A stretch of DNA of 64,000 bases from Prorocentrum cordatum (GCA_963575745.1 CAUYUJ010014615.1:1466970-1530969); one strand, 5' to 3'. Shown: positions 1-11,335, counted from the first letter of the stretch. Translations and numbers: made by a program. The notes: generated by a model from the letters alone, not told the origin.

Positions 1-2873
1 GCCGCCGCGCCGAGCGCGACACCATGGCTGGGCGAGCGGGGGCGCGGAGGGGGGCGAACCCCTCGCACGCCCCCGCGGGCGGGGAGGCCGAGGACCGAGG
101 GGCGGGCCCCCGGCCACGGCCGGCCAGCCGCTGAGGCCAGTTTGAGCCAGAGCGGCCATCGAGTTGCCTGAATCGTTGGTCGGCGAGGGTAGGGTTCAGA
201 TTTCGCCACCGAATCGTTAGTCTTCAAAATATCCAGTATTGGTCAAATATCAACCGTCTCTGATACCGCGTTCGCGGACAGGACGCCTGGATCCTCGCCC
301 ACCGCTCGTGGTCTGCCCGCGGCCCAAGAGCGCAACTTTGTTGGGGGCAGCAGTACAGGCTCGCGCACGCACACCCATGACGCTCAAGCTTCTGCGACCT
401 CGTACATCAGCCGGCCATGATATATCCCATCTGTTGAGATGTTATCCGCGCCGCACCACAGGAGCTCCCCCTCGATGATGCGCGGGAAGTCCTCCACAAG
501 GGGCTGCTGAGAGCCCAGCGGCAGATCAGCCACAGCACCATCCTTGGCAGGATGGGGAAGTCCTCCTCCTCCTCCTCCTCCTCCTCATGCTCCTCCTCCT
601 GCTCCCCCTCCTCGCGGTATAAGCATCATGCGCGAAGCAACAAGTGAAATCCTTCTTCCAATGTGAGCACCATGCATCAAACACGCAGCCAGAACTACGA
701 ACGATGTGCTTAAGGGTGCTGCCCGCTGCTATGGAAAATGTATACGCTAACTCGCTCATCCCGGCATATACTCGTAACCCTCCACCTCCAACCTGAAGCA
801 AAGAGCCTGCTGGCTGGAGTCGCACCACCCCTGCGCCGCGTCTGGAGGCGGCCTCCGGCCTGGGTCGCTCCCAGTGGGAGTCTCCGACGTTCCGCACTCT
901 CCCCGACGACCGAAAGGCCCAGAGGATTGCAAATCCCTGGGATTCAGGGGTTGAGACGATCATGGCGATAATGATGGTGATGGTGAGGCGGGCATGAGAA
1001 GTTGATGCGTCACTGGTGAAAGGTTGTTCTTTGCGAGTGCTGAAAGAGAGCAACAAGCTAAGAGAAGTCGAACCCCAGTGAGACAGACTACCGTTTGGTG
1101 CTATGCCACGTCCACGCACCATACTGGGCTTCCACGATCCGCATTATCGTCGCAATCATCCCCACATGTGCTGAGCCGATGCTGCAAATACTCGTAGCAC
1201 GAATGAGTGCGTTAACAGCATTAAGAAGGCGAACAACCTATATCAAGGCGAACATGGAGGCAAGCGCGGTTAAGTTTGGAATGGGGGGGGTACGTAGCGA
1301 GTGTATCATGTGCGCCCTGAATTTGGTAGGCACAACGGCGCTCGGACTGTGCAAGCCGAGCTCTGGATGCAACAGCATGAGGCCCAGCGAGGCCCCAGAG
1401 CGCCTAAGAGCAAGGAGGAAAGACTGTGCACTTCGAATACAACACTAGCAAACCCATTGCGCTCAACATGCGCGCGCCTGGGCGATGCCGGCCTAAAGCG
1501 GAGAGGACACGCCCATCCCCAAGAAAACAGAAGCTGAACCACTGTAGACATCGCCTGGGGCATGGAGAAACACAAGGATCACATGCTGCTTCGGCTTCGA
1601 CGCATTTGCATTCTGGTCTGAGCGGGTGGAGCTGCTCTCTCGGCTCTGCGGCCAGCCTCACGCAGAAGAGCCATATGCAAAGCATCGCTGATACATATTC
1701 GCGCGGGCAGCAGTCCAGTCGGACAACTTCAGTATGACAAAGGGGCGTGTGTCTAGCGGCCTCCATGTTCCAACAATCCACGCTGCCACTACCACTACGA
1801 CTCCCGTGCTTTGAGCAGGGACCGACCGTCCCGGCATCCCTATAGGCCTACCACGGCATGTTCTCATAACAAAAGATTTTCCTAAAACAAGACCATGTTC
1901 TCAGAACATTAACCCGATGTGCTGAAACAGAACAATATCGGCCATACATGTTCTAAGAATTCGCGCAAACCGCAAAGAGGTCTTAGAACATTATTTGGTG
2001 GGCCTATGGGCAAGCTGGGACACTTCGCCACTGCTAGGGTGTCCTGATCACACTTCCCTGGTCCCCACTTGGCAACGACATTGCGAGGGCAGTGGGGGCT
2101 GCCAGCACGGCGCGCCGAAGGCGGCGGGGCCGAAATCGCCTGAACGCAGCAAGTTTCGTAATCCCCTCTGTCCCTGTCCCCCCGACCAGCACGCCCTGCG
2201 AGCAGGGCGCAGGGCAGCGTGAAAACGTTGCCCGTTGAGACGAATCGCCGGCGCGCCGAGGGGAGAAGGGATCGGGGTTTCGCAAAAGGTTCTCGGGAAC
2301 CCGCCAGCCTTCCGAGAAGCATTCCGTGGTTTCGGAGGGGGGGGCTCAGACAGCCTCGCAGGAGGCCTCTGGTTGTGTGAGCCTTGCAAGAGGACAGCCA
2401 TCTGGCTGTCTTCGGGTCATACCTCGCGCCTATGGCCGCCGTTCGGAACGATCCAGGTACCCTTGCGAGGCCCCCGGCGAGGCGCAGCTGCTGGGCAGGA
2501 TCCCGAGGCTGGAAAACCACCGAGAAACAACGAACATCTCCGAACACCTCCCGAGAGCCCCTGACCAGCAGGCCCACCGAGAGGGCGAGAGACGGCGCGA
2601 CACCCTCCCCCGCCCAAAAAAGGTAAGCAAATTCTGCTTCGGCGTTTCGACATTGGGCAGAAAGGGGGGGGGGAGGAGGGGGTCTGGTTCCGGACCTCTA
2701 CCAAATACGATTGTTTGCAACCGTGTGTCCTATGGGGGAGACCCCACCTGCTCGAAACAGGCGCCCCAAACAACAAAGATCTACTCAGTGGGGGGGGATA
2801 CGAGGGCCCGCGCCGAGCGGCAAGATAAAGAATTAGCCTGCGTGGCGAAGGACCCAACCATAATATGCATTTA
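1..2873. other. No recognisable gene; GC-rich flank
   Basis: The frames here are short, overlap on both strands and show no domain I recognise. The first 180 bases are very GC-rich. A short CCT microsatellite lies at about 553-612. A segment at about 1,812-1,862, containing GACCGACCGTCCC and TAGGCCTACCACG, recurs near 23,808-23,852. The stretch 186-215 (GTAGGGTTCAGATTTCGCCA) has a near copy at 63,366-63,385, so both window ends carry pieces of one dispersed repeat. Nothing else could be supported. Confidence 0.6.
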
Positions 2874-3160
2874 CAGTTTTACCATCTACTCAGAGCCAGT
2901 CTGGGGAGGGGCTGAAAACCCTTGTGAGGGGGGGCGGCGCAACAGAGCCGGAGAGAGCTATTCGAAGTCCGACTGTAACAAGACACGGATGCGATAAGGA
3001 TTTCACCACTGCACATGCGATGGGGCCCTCAGCCCCCAGATCTACTTCAGTCGAAAAAACACGGCACGCTGGGTGCCAGCTTCCTGAGCGTGGCATCCCG
3101 CCGTAGCTTCCTGAGCTTACTATCAGGACGTCCTAGCATTATGTATTGTTCGGCCCCTCC
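2874..3160. repeat. Split direct repeat B2 of the recombinase retroelement
   Basis: About 285 bases that match 3,288-3,590 almost throughout in the same orientation. Shared landmarks are CCATCTACTCAGAGCCAGTC at the low-coordinate end, GACACGGATGCGATAAGGAT in the middle and GGACGTCCTA followed by CATTATGTAT at the high-coordinate end. Differences are scattered single bases plus length changes in G runs. It is the outermost repeat on the 3' side of the minus-strand element. Confidence 0.85.
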
Positions 3161-3180
3161 CCTAAGGGAGGGTGCGGCGG

Positions 3181-3276
3181 GGCCGACTTTGAGCCCGAAA
3201 AAAACGGGGGGGGGAAGGAGGGAATATAGGCGGCAAACCGACTACGATGAGGAGGCACAATTAAGTTCAAGAGCCA
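3181..3276. repeat. Split direct repeat A2 of the recombinase retroelement
   Basis: About 95 bases lying between B1 and B2. They match 10,449-10,548 at the other end of the element in the same orientation. The shared core includes GAATATAGGCGGCAAAC, GACTACGATG and TTAAGTT, and both copies start with GCCGACTT followed by GAGCCCGAAA. Its position between the two B copies makes the repeats split rather than simple LTRs. Confidence 0.85.
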
Positions 3277-3287
3277 CTATGTACAGT

Positions 3288-3590
3288 TCTACCATCTACT
3301 CAGAGCCAGTCTGGGGAGGGGCTGAAAACCCTTGTGAGAGGGGGGGGGGGGGGGGGGGCGAAACAGAGCCCGAGAGGGCTATTCGAAGTCCGACTGTAAC
3401 AAGACACGGATGCGATAAGGATTCCACCACTGCACATGCGATGGGGCTCTCAGCCCTCCATATCTACTTCAACCGAACAAAAAAAACACGGCACGCTGGG
3501 TGCCAGCTTCCTGAGCGTGGCATCCTGCCGTAGCTTCCTGACCTTACTAACGGGACGTCCTACCATTATGTATTTTCGGCCCCTCCCAAC
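3288..3590. repeat. Split direct repeat B1 of the recombinase retroelement
   Basis: Second copy of the B repeat (see 2,874-3,160), directly downstream of the recombinase frame on the minus strand. It carries a run of about 20 G at 3,339-3,358 that is much shorter in the other copy. The copies agree over nearly 300 bases. Confidence 0.85.
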
Positions 3591-3793
3591 CGACCCCACA
3601 GGGCCACTGGCCAAAGGCCTGAACATCAAAAACAGCCGAGCACGGGCAGAACACGGGAGGGAAGGAAAGCGAGGCTGAACCACCTTTGTCAACTTGAAAA
3701 CCACGCCCCCCCCCCAAAAAAAAAAAAAGAGGACCCACTCTTCCCAGACGAGGCTCTCTTATGAAAAACAAGTGAGAGGAGCAGGGGCAGGGT

Positions 3794-4886
3794 CTAGCTT
3801 GACCCGCACTTGCGCACAGGCACCTCGCGCTCACTGGCGCTCGCGAGCGCCTGGGCCAAGCGCTTGCCGAGCGGCGCCCCTGACCCAGGGCCTCGCGCGA
3901 CGGCGTCGTGCACGGCCTGCCGCGGGCGCCGCCAGAACGCACAGCCCTGCTTGATCTGCGCGCCCTCCAGCTCGCTGAGCTTCCCCACCAGGGCGCGGCA
4001 CTTGGTGTACCTCTGGTGCCCGGCAGTGGAGGCCCAGCGCCCGCGGCGGCGTGCTGCTTCGAGGTCGGCCCCGAGCGCCACGAACCTCGCTGCCGCCGCG
4101 TGCCTCATCCCACGCGGTGGCCCCATCTTCTCGAGACCCACGCCCTTCAGCGTCTTCAGCCAAACCTTGCGGAAGCTCGGCAAGGTGAACGCGAAGACCC
4201 GATCGTCGGGCTCGCGATCCTGCACCAGGACCGCCAGCAACATCTTCGATATCGGCCACTCCAGGGCTGGCCCCCGTCTTGGTCTTCTGGCCCAGCATGC
4301 GGTCGCCGAGCCTGAGCCCCACGACGCCGTCAGGGGTGAAGCTCACGTGCTTGGCCCGCATCATCTCCCAGTCCTGCTCCCGCAGCCATCCGCCCAGCTG
4401 GATGACGCACGCGCAGCCCTCCAGCAGGTGGCCCGTCTCGAGCATCCTCGTGATGATCACCGCCATCGCTTGGAAAAGTATCGGGTGTCCCTCTCCCCCA
4501 AACTGCGCCCGCTCCCACGACTTCAAAGCTCTATGCGCCGTGGGGGGCCTCCCTCGATGATCCTTGAAAATGTGCACGAACCGGTTGGACGTGAGGGGGG
4601 CCTTCATGTAGTTGTCGCCGCGCAGATAGCAGAGGTCGCTGATGTAGTTGCCGAGGGCGCGGTCCCTCTGTTCCAGCGTCGCGAAGGGCACCTCCCCGCG
4701 CTCGCAGTCCACCAAGAAGGCCCTGACCTCCCGCTCGTAGACGACGTCGGTCGAGTCGTCCACCGCGTGGACCACCAGGCGGTTGTTCCAGCGCGGGCGG
4801 TCGAGCTTGGCCTGCTGCCATGCTCGCGCCCCTCGCTTCTGCAGCGGGGGGGGCGGCCTCTCCACGCTGCACTCCACGCAACGCAT
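3794..4886 (-). pseudogene. Tyrosine recombinase (YR) of the retroelement, frameshifted
   Basis: The product would cut and rejoin DNA through a 3'-phosphotyrosine link to insert the circular cDNA of the element. The first frame (4,886 to about 4,250) holds the first catalytic arginine in GWLREQDWEMM near 4,380 and the conserved lysine region GQKTKTG. The frame then shifts near 4,250. The second frame, ending at a TAG at 3,794-3,796, holds the second box, MRHAAAARF near 4,108, then GRW where the family has H or W after a G, then the catalytic tyrosine in QRYTK near 4,006. The R-K-R-W-Y set is therefore complete apart from the frame break. It is the last gene of the element, just before repeat B1. 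The N-terminal limit is uncertain. Confidence 0.8.
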
Positions 4887-5363
4887 GCAGCGCCGTCACC
4901 AGCGCGATCCAGAAGGACAGCCGCCCGCTGCCCCTCGTGCTCGACGCAGTCCCCGATGGGGCGGCAGCGGCTTTCCACGTCGCCGAGGTGGGCGCCCGCA
5001 GCCGCCACGTTCTCGCTTGGGGGGCGCGAGCCTCCCTGCTGAGAAGGTAGCCGAGCTGCGAGCGAGCCTCCAGGGTCCTGTAGATCACCACCGCCGTTCC
5101 TGCACAGCCGCTGCTTCTCGTGTTCGACGTAGCCCCCGATGCAGCAGCAGCCTGCGTCGCCGAGGTAGGTCGCCCGCCGCCGCCACGATCTCGCCCGGAG
5201 GGCGTGACCCCCCCCCGCTGAGAAAGTAGTCGAGCTGCAGGTGCACCACCAAAGTCCCGCAGATCACCGCCGCCGCTCCAGCACCTTCAGCAGCGGCCGC
5301 ACCGACTTCGGCGTCGTCCTCATATTGTGCAGCCTTGGTCTCGTCCGCGGCCCCGACGTCGAC

Positions 5364-6562
5364 CCCCCTGCTCGGTCCGTCCGCCATGTTCCACTGACTG
5401 GGGACCCATCGGCAGTAGCCCCTGATGCCCAAGGCCAGCGCGATGCCGCAGGCCACCCGCGCCAGCCGCAGCAGGGGCGTCGCAGACGAGCGGCCCTTCT
5501 GCTACGCACCCATGGAGACCACCGAGTCCGCCATTATCGCAACCCGCTGGTTCCAGCATCTCGATGAGATGTCGAAGCACGCTGATGACGCACCTCAGCT
5601 CCAACACATTGTTGTGTTCCTCCGCTCCCCAGCGCCCGCGGAAGAGCTCGTGCCACCTCGACTCGTCGATCCTGGCGGACCCGACCGGCATCACCTGCCC
5701 CCTGCTCCGCTCTACCCGAGGTCGCCCCCGTCGCAGTCGCACGTGCGCCCCTTTCGGCACCTCCCCCCAAGCGTGGTCGAGCTTCTCGAGCCTCGCGCCG
5801 CACCCCCTCACGAAGTCGTCCCCGTAGTTGATGGCGACGCCCGAGGCCGGCACGAAGTCGCCCCACAACCCGCTTTCCTCCACAAGGGGCGCCAGGTTGG
5901 TCAGCACCAACACCTCCTCCGCCTCCAGCGAGAAGACACCCTCCGAGGCGGCAAGCCTGTCCCGCGGGGGCCACCCCAGCGCACTCAGCGCTGCTGGCCC
6001 CGCGACGACAAAGCCCAGCCCCTCGAGGGTCGCGAGCCTGGCGACCTCGATTATCTCCTGCGCGAAGAAGTTGTCCTGGTCGATATTGTGCTGCACCCTG
6101 TCGCTGACCCCGTCGTGGCCCCAGGGCACCTGTGCACTCCGATAGTAGTCGTCCATGCAGGTGCCCAAAAACATGGTGAGATGGCAGACTCAATACCATC
6201 GCCTCCGCCGGCGAGTGAAGAGGCGCTCCACCACCATCACGTCCAGAAGCTCCTCCACTCGAACGTCCTCCATCCACGCAGTGACCTGGTGCCCGATCTC
6301 GCCCTTCAGGTCCAGCAAGCCTTGCTGCAGCGTCAATGTGCCAGGGCGGCCCTCGCGCGGGTGCATCATCCCGTCCTCCCCCAGGCCCGCCATGCTCGCC
6401 TCCTCCTCGATATCCAGGCGCGCTTCCCCAACGCGAATATGCCGCGCCTGTTCGGCTCCACGATCCAGCTCGTCCCTGATCTCCTCCACGCTTGACTTCG
6501 TCGCGACCGCCCCGAAACCCTCGTCGCTCGCATCGGTCATGTAGACCGTCGTGCGCCAATTC
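5364..6562 (-). pseudogene. RNase H domain of the recombinase retroelement, with a stop codon
   Basis: The domain would remove the RNA strand during reverse transcription. It opens with TVYMTDASDEGFGAV (first catalytic Asp) just after a frame change near 6,557. The frame breaks again between 6,190 and 6,174. HELFRGRW then EEHNNVLELR at about 5,600-5,660 carries the catalytic Glu. Near 5,545 the frame changes and reads IMADSVVSMGA, a TAG at 5,502-5,504, then QKGRSS. The end is CRWVPSQWNMADGPSRG, the usual closing motif of this RNase H type. About 200 codons between the first Asp and the Glu are longer than in a minimal RNase H and probably include a linker. The stop and three frame changes mean no active product. 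Confidence 0.7.
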
Positions 6563-7939
6563 CAGCTCCAGGTTCGCCTCGAAGAAGATGGCCAGCGCCC
6601 CCAGGGCCTTCAGCTCGTCCGCGACAGCGAGGGGAAGCCGCTGCAGCTTCTCGGCGGCCTCGCCCTCGAAGCTGCCGACCCAACGGTAGCAGGCGTCCAG
6701 GATCGCAAAAGCAGGCCTGCAGACCAACATCGCCCAGGCCCAACAGCCCACCACCGTCGCCAGACCCCGCGGCCGAACGAGCTGGACCACCACGATCGCC
6801 TCGGCGCAGAGTATCAGGTCCTTCATCTTTTCGGAATAGATGTTCAAAATGTAGGGTCGTCCCGACATGGTGAGCCCCAGCCCCCGCGGAGCCCTTCGCC
6901 CGACTCCTCCTTGTGCACAGCGAGCCCCCTCCTGTTCAGGTAGCTCCGCACGCGGCCCTTGCTCACCTCGAGGTCCTCGTCCTCCCCGTCCTTCACGAGC
7001 TTCAAGCCTATGTAGTCGTCGATGCGCAGCAGCAGCAGAACTCGGTCCTGGCGAAGCTCGGACATGCCTTGCCCAAAAGTGATCTGCTCCGTGGACAGGC
7101 CCCCCATGGGCTCGAAGCAGTCGGCCAGGGCAGAGCGAGCCAGAAAGACCGCCCAGGCCGCGCCCATGACGGGGGCGACCGGCCCCACACCCAGAGCACC
7201 TGCGGGTGGGGCGGGCAGCGCCACGCCAGCCTCTGCCGCAAAGGCGACCAGCTCCTCGGGCACAACCCCCTCTAATGCGAAATGCTCCGCAAGCCCGTCC
7301 GCCCACCTGAACCTGTAGAACCAGTCGGGCACATCCCCTTGGAAGCTCCCCAGCACACGGCCCTTCAGGATGCCGTTCGTCAACTCCAGGTCGGACAAGG
7401 CAGACGGCGACCCCAGCGGGGTCCACGGGGGCCGCCGAAAGGAGGTTCACCTGCCGAGCGTCCCAGATGAGGCGGGACTTGACCACGTCTCGCCCATTCT
7501 CGCTCACGTCCTTGGCCACGCAGAACAGCCCCGCGGCGTGCTTCACCTCCTTGACGTACTGGACCATACCTGATTGCATCCAGCCAGGGTCGGAGTTGCT
7601 CTTGATGCCCTTGTACTTTTCCCAGTCCACCTCCTTGGGGCCCTCCAGCATCCGACTCTCGAAGCGCCCCGGGTAGAGCGCCGCGGCCGTCGAGAGGGCC
7701 ACCAGCGGTAGGCCCGCGGCCCCTGGGGGCGGCGCCGAAACCTGGCCCGCCACCACCCTGCAGAGGTCGTCCTTCTGGATAAACACAGTAGATGATGTAG
7801 CCTGCTTCTTCCCGCGCCCTCCGCCTGCCGCGTGGCCCGAGCTGTCGGGCCCCCGCAGACGGCGAAGAACCGCCCTGCCGCCGTCGATGCCCCCCCCGCG
7901 CTCCGAGAGCGGCGCGGCGGCCCCAGATGTCGTAGACAA
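6563..7939 (-). pseudogene. Reverse transcriptase of the recombinase retroelement, frameshifted
   Basis: RNA-templated DNA polymerase of the element. The fingers part reads AAGLFCVAKDVSENGRDVVK then SRLIWDARQVNLL and stops making sense near 7,441. One base further along, the frame reads FRRPPWTPLGSPSALSDLEL and continues to 6,844. That segment has a motif A candidate GDVPDWFYRF, a motif B candidate PVMGAAWAVFLAR near 7,170, and motif C LLLRIDDYIG near 7,026, where both Asp are kept but the usual Tyr/Phe/Val before them is Arg. A second frame change near 6,860 leads into SGRPYILNIY and GCWAWAMLVCRPAFAILDAC, the usual connection segment. An upstream frame (8,174 to about 7,790) without a domain I recognise runs into it. 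Confidence 0.8.
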
Positions 7940-8476
7940 CCTTGCGCTGTAGCCCAGTTGCTTCCGCCCACGAGCTCAGCACAGCCGCCCCATCGGCCAT
8001 GCCCACTCGCCCCGAGGCCAGAGCACGAAGTGTTCGGGCCGTCCGACAGGTGCGCAGCCAGGTCAAACGTAGCTGCTCCGTCGTGAAGCCCGAGCTCGAC
8101 GCCCGCGCCGCCAGCGGTGCCGTCGGCGCGGGCAGGCTCCGAAGCGGGCCCCTCTCTCGGAAGTCAATCGCCATCGGGGGCGCGGAAAACGAAACACCTG
8201 CTCACCTGGGGCACGACGTGAACGCGGTGCAATGATGTAGCTCAGGTCCGCGATGCACAAGACACGGCCCGAACTGAATTCGCCCCGCAGCCCAGCGTTA
8301 ACTCGGCAGGCGGGGCCCAGCACGGCAAGCCCCAGGACCTTGACTCTCCTGCTCAACATTCGGCCTGGCGATCTCCCCGCTGACGATCCCAACGCGGCGC
8401 ATATCCGCAGGAGTGAGCACAGCAGTGCGAGACTTGCCCAAGGGACGCCACTCCAAAGCGCGCCCTCGGGCCACCC

Positions 8477-9774
8477 CTATTCGTCACCCTTGGGCGCCGC
8501 GTCCCGCGCCGACGACGGGTGCTTCTGGATCTGCGCCCTCTTCCTCAGCTTGTCGGTCACCTCGTCGTCGGCCAGGGGGTCCTCGATGGTGTCCTGCGAC
8601 GTCAGCCGCAGGTGTTCCTCCCCGAGGGGCCAGTCCACCTTCGACTGCCACTTGGCTCCGCTCGCATTGCGAGGCCTCTTCCAGTCGCGCCCACAGGTGA
8701 CCCCCTCGTAGGCCTTCATGATCGCGTACATCCTGAGGCAACTGAGCTCACTCGCCTGCGAGTTGATCAGGCCCTTGAAGTCCCCCGAGGCCATCATGCG
8801 GTCCAACGTCATGGCGAGGACCAGCATTTCGTTGGCGATGGGGGCCCGCGTCAGCTTCTTGCTCCTCAGCCACTCCTGGACCTCGATCTTCGCCGAGCGC
8901 CCCCCCCGGTAGACCTTGCTCAGGACCGTCGGGGCCACCCGAGATTTCATCCGCCCACCCGCATATTGGGCACGTGCTCGTAGCTCTTCAAAGTCTGGAT
9001 GAGGGCATCCCTGGGGTTCTTGCTCTCCAGCTCCAGCTGCGCGATCGTGTCCGAGACGGAGTCCGAGGGGGCGGAGGGGAGCCGTTCCCACTCCGACTCA
9101 GAGGCAGACTTGCCCGCCTCGCGATCGCCCCCCTTCGTCCCCTGGTCCGAGCCGCTCTTCACCAACTCCTCGTGTTCGTTCAGCTCGGCGATGAGCTGGC
9201 CCGGCTGCGCCGCCGTGGGCGCGGGGCTCTGGCCCGCCGAGCTGGAGGCGGCAGCCGCGGGCGCAGCTGGAATCTCCGCCCTGGACTGCTTCAGCGCCTC
9301 CGTCACGGCCGACGGCCCCGCCCGCAGCTCGCTCTGGCCACGCTGCAGCTCCGCGCACAGACCCTTATAATTGGCGTCGGGCTCGTCGTTCGAGTCGGGA
9401 ACAGTGGCCCCGAGAACCAGCTCGCCCTCCGAGACGTCCGACTCCGAGTCTGTGTCCGAGAGCCCTTGCCACCGTCGGAACACGTAGTTCAGGGCCCACG
9501 CGCCGAGAATCACGCCGCCGAGCCCCATCAGGACCGCCTCGAGCTCACCCGACTCCCAGGCCTCCAGGAGGGCCCCCCCCAGTAGTCCGACACCTCCTCC
9601 GCCGCCCCCTTTGCGGCCGCAGCCGCCTCGTACATCCTGAGGCGCAAGGGGCCCGGGTGGAAGCGCCGCCAGATCCGCCATGCTGCGACAGCCCCGCCCG
9701 CGAGGCCCCCCCCACGAGCGGTGAACCCACCCATAGCAGAACAGGTTCGACCCCATGGCCCAGGCCCAGCTCAC
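8477..9774 (-). pseudogene. Gag-region frames of the recombinase retroelement
   Basis: Two overlapping frames probably made one Gag-like protein. The first (9,774-8,947, 275 codons) has a glycine-rich start, one strongly hydrophobic helix at residues 78-98 (EAVLMGLGGVILGAWALNY), an acidic serine stretch DTDSESDVSEGE and a long helical, Ala/Glu-rich tail. The second (usable from about 8,990 to 8,477) continues with a helical region containing MLVLAMTLDRMMASGDFKGL and SCLRMYAIMKAYEGV. The tail of the first and the start of the second overlap out of phase near 8,980. I see no zinc knuckle. Gag is assigned from position upstream of RT and general character, not from a firm motif. Confidence 0.5.
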
Positions 9775-9865
9775 CAGCCCAACCTTGTTTCGAGACCTTC
9801 TTCTTCCCGCTCGACTTCCAGAAGCCTCACCTTGCCGTTCTCGGCGCCCAGCTCCTTCCGTGCGA

Positions 9866-10450
9866 TCAGTCGCGAGGAAGCCGCCAGCGCCATGTCCTAG
9901 TCTTGTCCGTCAAGCCAGGGAAGGGCGCCCGCGTGCTGATGCCGCGCGGCGGCTTCGTAAACACGGACTGCTCGTCCTTCGAGCACGCGATCTGGACCCT
10001 GAGGCGTGGATCGACGCAGGTCCACGTCTGGTCGGCGGCCTTGCCGACGCGCTCCACCAGCAGCACCACCACGCCCGAGCCTTGGCCCTTGGGCAAGTAG
10101 CACACCCTATTCCATTGCGCCCACCCGCCCATGGCGAGCGGTGGGCTGCCCACGATTCCGATGTCGGCGGCGTCGTTGACCAACTCGACCGTCTCCGACG
10201 CGGCGGCCTCCTCCGCCACGTCCTCGCCCTCGTCGCCCGCGTTCTCGTCCTCGAACCTCAAGCCGAGGAAGTCCAGGACCTGGTCCTGGCTCAGGCCACC
10301 GCCCGCGGCCAGCACTTCCTCCTGGAGGTCGCCCGAGAGCCCCAGGAGCGCGAGCGCCGCGCCCGCGAAGGCGAATGGCCGCGGAATCGCTCCGCGGTGG
10401 GTGGCCGTGCACAAGCACGACCGCAGAAAGGTCCGCCCGCGGGTCTCCAC
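9866..10450 (-). pseudogene. First frame of the recombinase retroelement, function unknown
   Basis: A 194-codon frame that begins within a few bases of repeat A1 and precedes the Gag-like frame. It has a hydrophobic Ala/Leu stretch near residues 26-40, an acidic segment EDENAGDEGEDVAEEAAA and a basic C-terminus. No domain is recognised. It could be the 5' part of Gag joined by a now lost frame, since the next frame starts about 90 bases downstream. Confidence 0.4.
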
Positions 10451-10548
10451 GCGCCGACTTCGAGCCCGAAAGGGACTGGAGGGAAGGAGGGAATATAGGC
10501 GGCAAACAGACTACGATGGGGATGCAACGTTAAGTTTAAGAACCAATA
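10449..10548. repeat. Split direct repeat A1 of the recombinase retroelement
   Basis: Partner of A2 at 3,181-3,276, same orientation, at the 5' end of the minus-strand element. The match covers about 90 bases and stops where the 88-90 base satellite begins, so A1 probably marks the element boundary. Confidence 0.85.
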
Positions 10549-10559
10549 GTTGTGAGTGC

Positions 10560-11335
10560 CGTGGCTGGGAGTATTGTCTTCGGTGGGGCTCCCAGTGGCT
10601 CCCAGCAAGGCGACGACACATGTGAGAAATTGGGGTGCAACTGCATGCGAACCCTGCAATTGTGGCCTTCGGTAGAGCTCCCTAATCGGGCCACGAGCCG
10701 TGTGAGGGGCACGCCGAAATGGGGGGTGGAACTGCACGCAAACCTTCCAACTTGAACCTTCGGTGGAGCCCCCTATGGGGCCACGGACCGTTCAAGGGGT
10801 ACGCCGAAATGGGGGGTGGCACTGCGTGCGAACTTCCCCTCTGGGGCTTTGGGTGGAGCTCCCTATGGGGCCACGACCCGTGTAAGGGGTGCGCCGAAAT
10901 GGGGGGGGTGGAACTGCGTGCGAGCTTTCCCACTGGGGCCTTCGTTGGAGCTCCCTATGGGGCCCCTAACCGTGTGAGGGGTACGTCGCCACGGGGGGGG
11001 GAACTGCATTCGAACTTTTCCGCTGGGTGGAGCTCTCTACGAAGCCACGAACCGTGTGATGGGTGCGCCGAAATAAGGGGTGGAACTGCATGGGAACTTC
11101 CCCACTTGGGACTTGGGTGGAGCTCCTTATGGGGCCACGAAGCGACTGAGGGGTGCGCCGAAATGAAGGGTGAAACTGCGTGCGAACTTTCCCACTGGGG
11201 CCTGCGGTGGGGCTCCCTATGGGGCCACGAAGCGAGTGAGGGGTGCGCCGAAATTGAAGTGGAACTGCATGCGAACTTTCCCACGGGGGCCTTCGGTGGG
11301 GCTCCCTATGGGGCCACGAAATGTGTGACGGGCAT
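10560..11335. repeat. Tandem satellite of about 88-90 bases, eight to nine units
   Basis: Each unit reads roughly GTGTGAGGGGTGCGCCGAAAT, then a G run with TGGAACTGCATGCGAAC, then TTTCCCACT, then GCCTTCGGTGGAGCTCCC with TATGGGGCCACGAA. Units differ from each other by about one base in ten. Several are 90 bases, a multiple of three, so open frames run through the array on both strands and give repeated peptides such as GCAEMGGGTACEL. These are not taken as genes. Confidence 0.9.

Larger units (their letters stand above)
2874..10548 (-). mobile_element. Tyrosine-recombinase retrotransposon (DIRS order, PAT/Ngaro-like ends)
   Basis: Read on the minus strand this 7.7-kb unit runs: terminal repeat A1, two Gag-region frames, reverse transcriptase, RNase H, tyrosine recombinase, then repeats B1, A2 and B2. 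Retroelements with a tyrosine recombinase instead of a DDE integrase form the DIRS order. The A1-ORF-B1-A2-B2 layout is the split direct repeat structure described for PAT and Ngaro types. The coding part changes frame at about 7,440, 6,860, 6,557, 5,545 and 4,250 and has a TAG in the RNase H, so this copy is dead. Repeats A and B are still well matched, which suggests an insertion that is not very old. The order assignment rests on domain motifs and repeat layout; a tree would be needed to name the family. Confidence 0.85.

Noticed and set aside
10560-11335. CRISPR-like array
   Set aside because: The units are contiguous tandem copies with no unique spacers, in a eukaryotic context.
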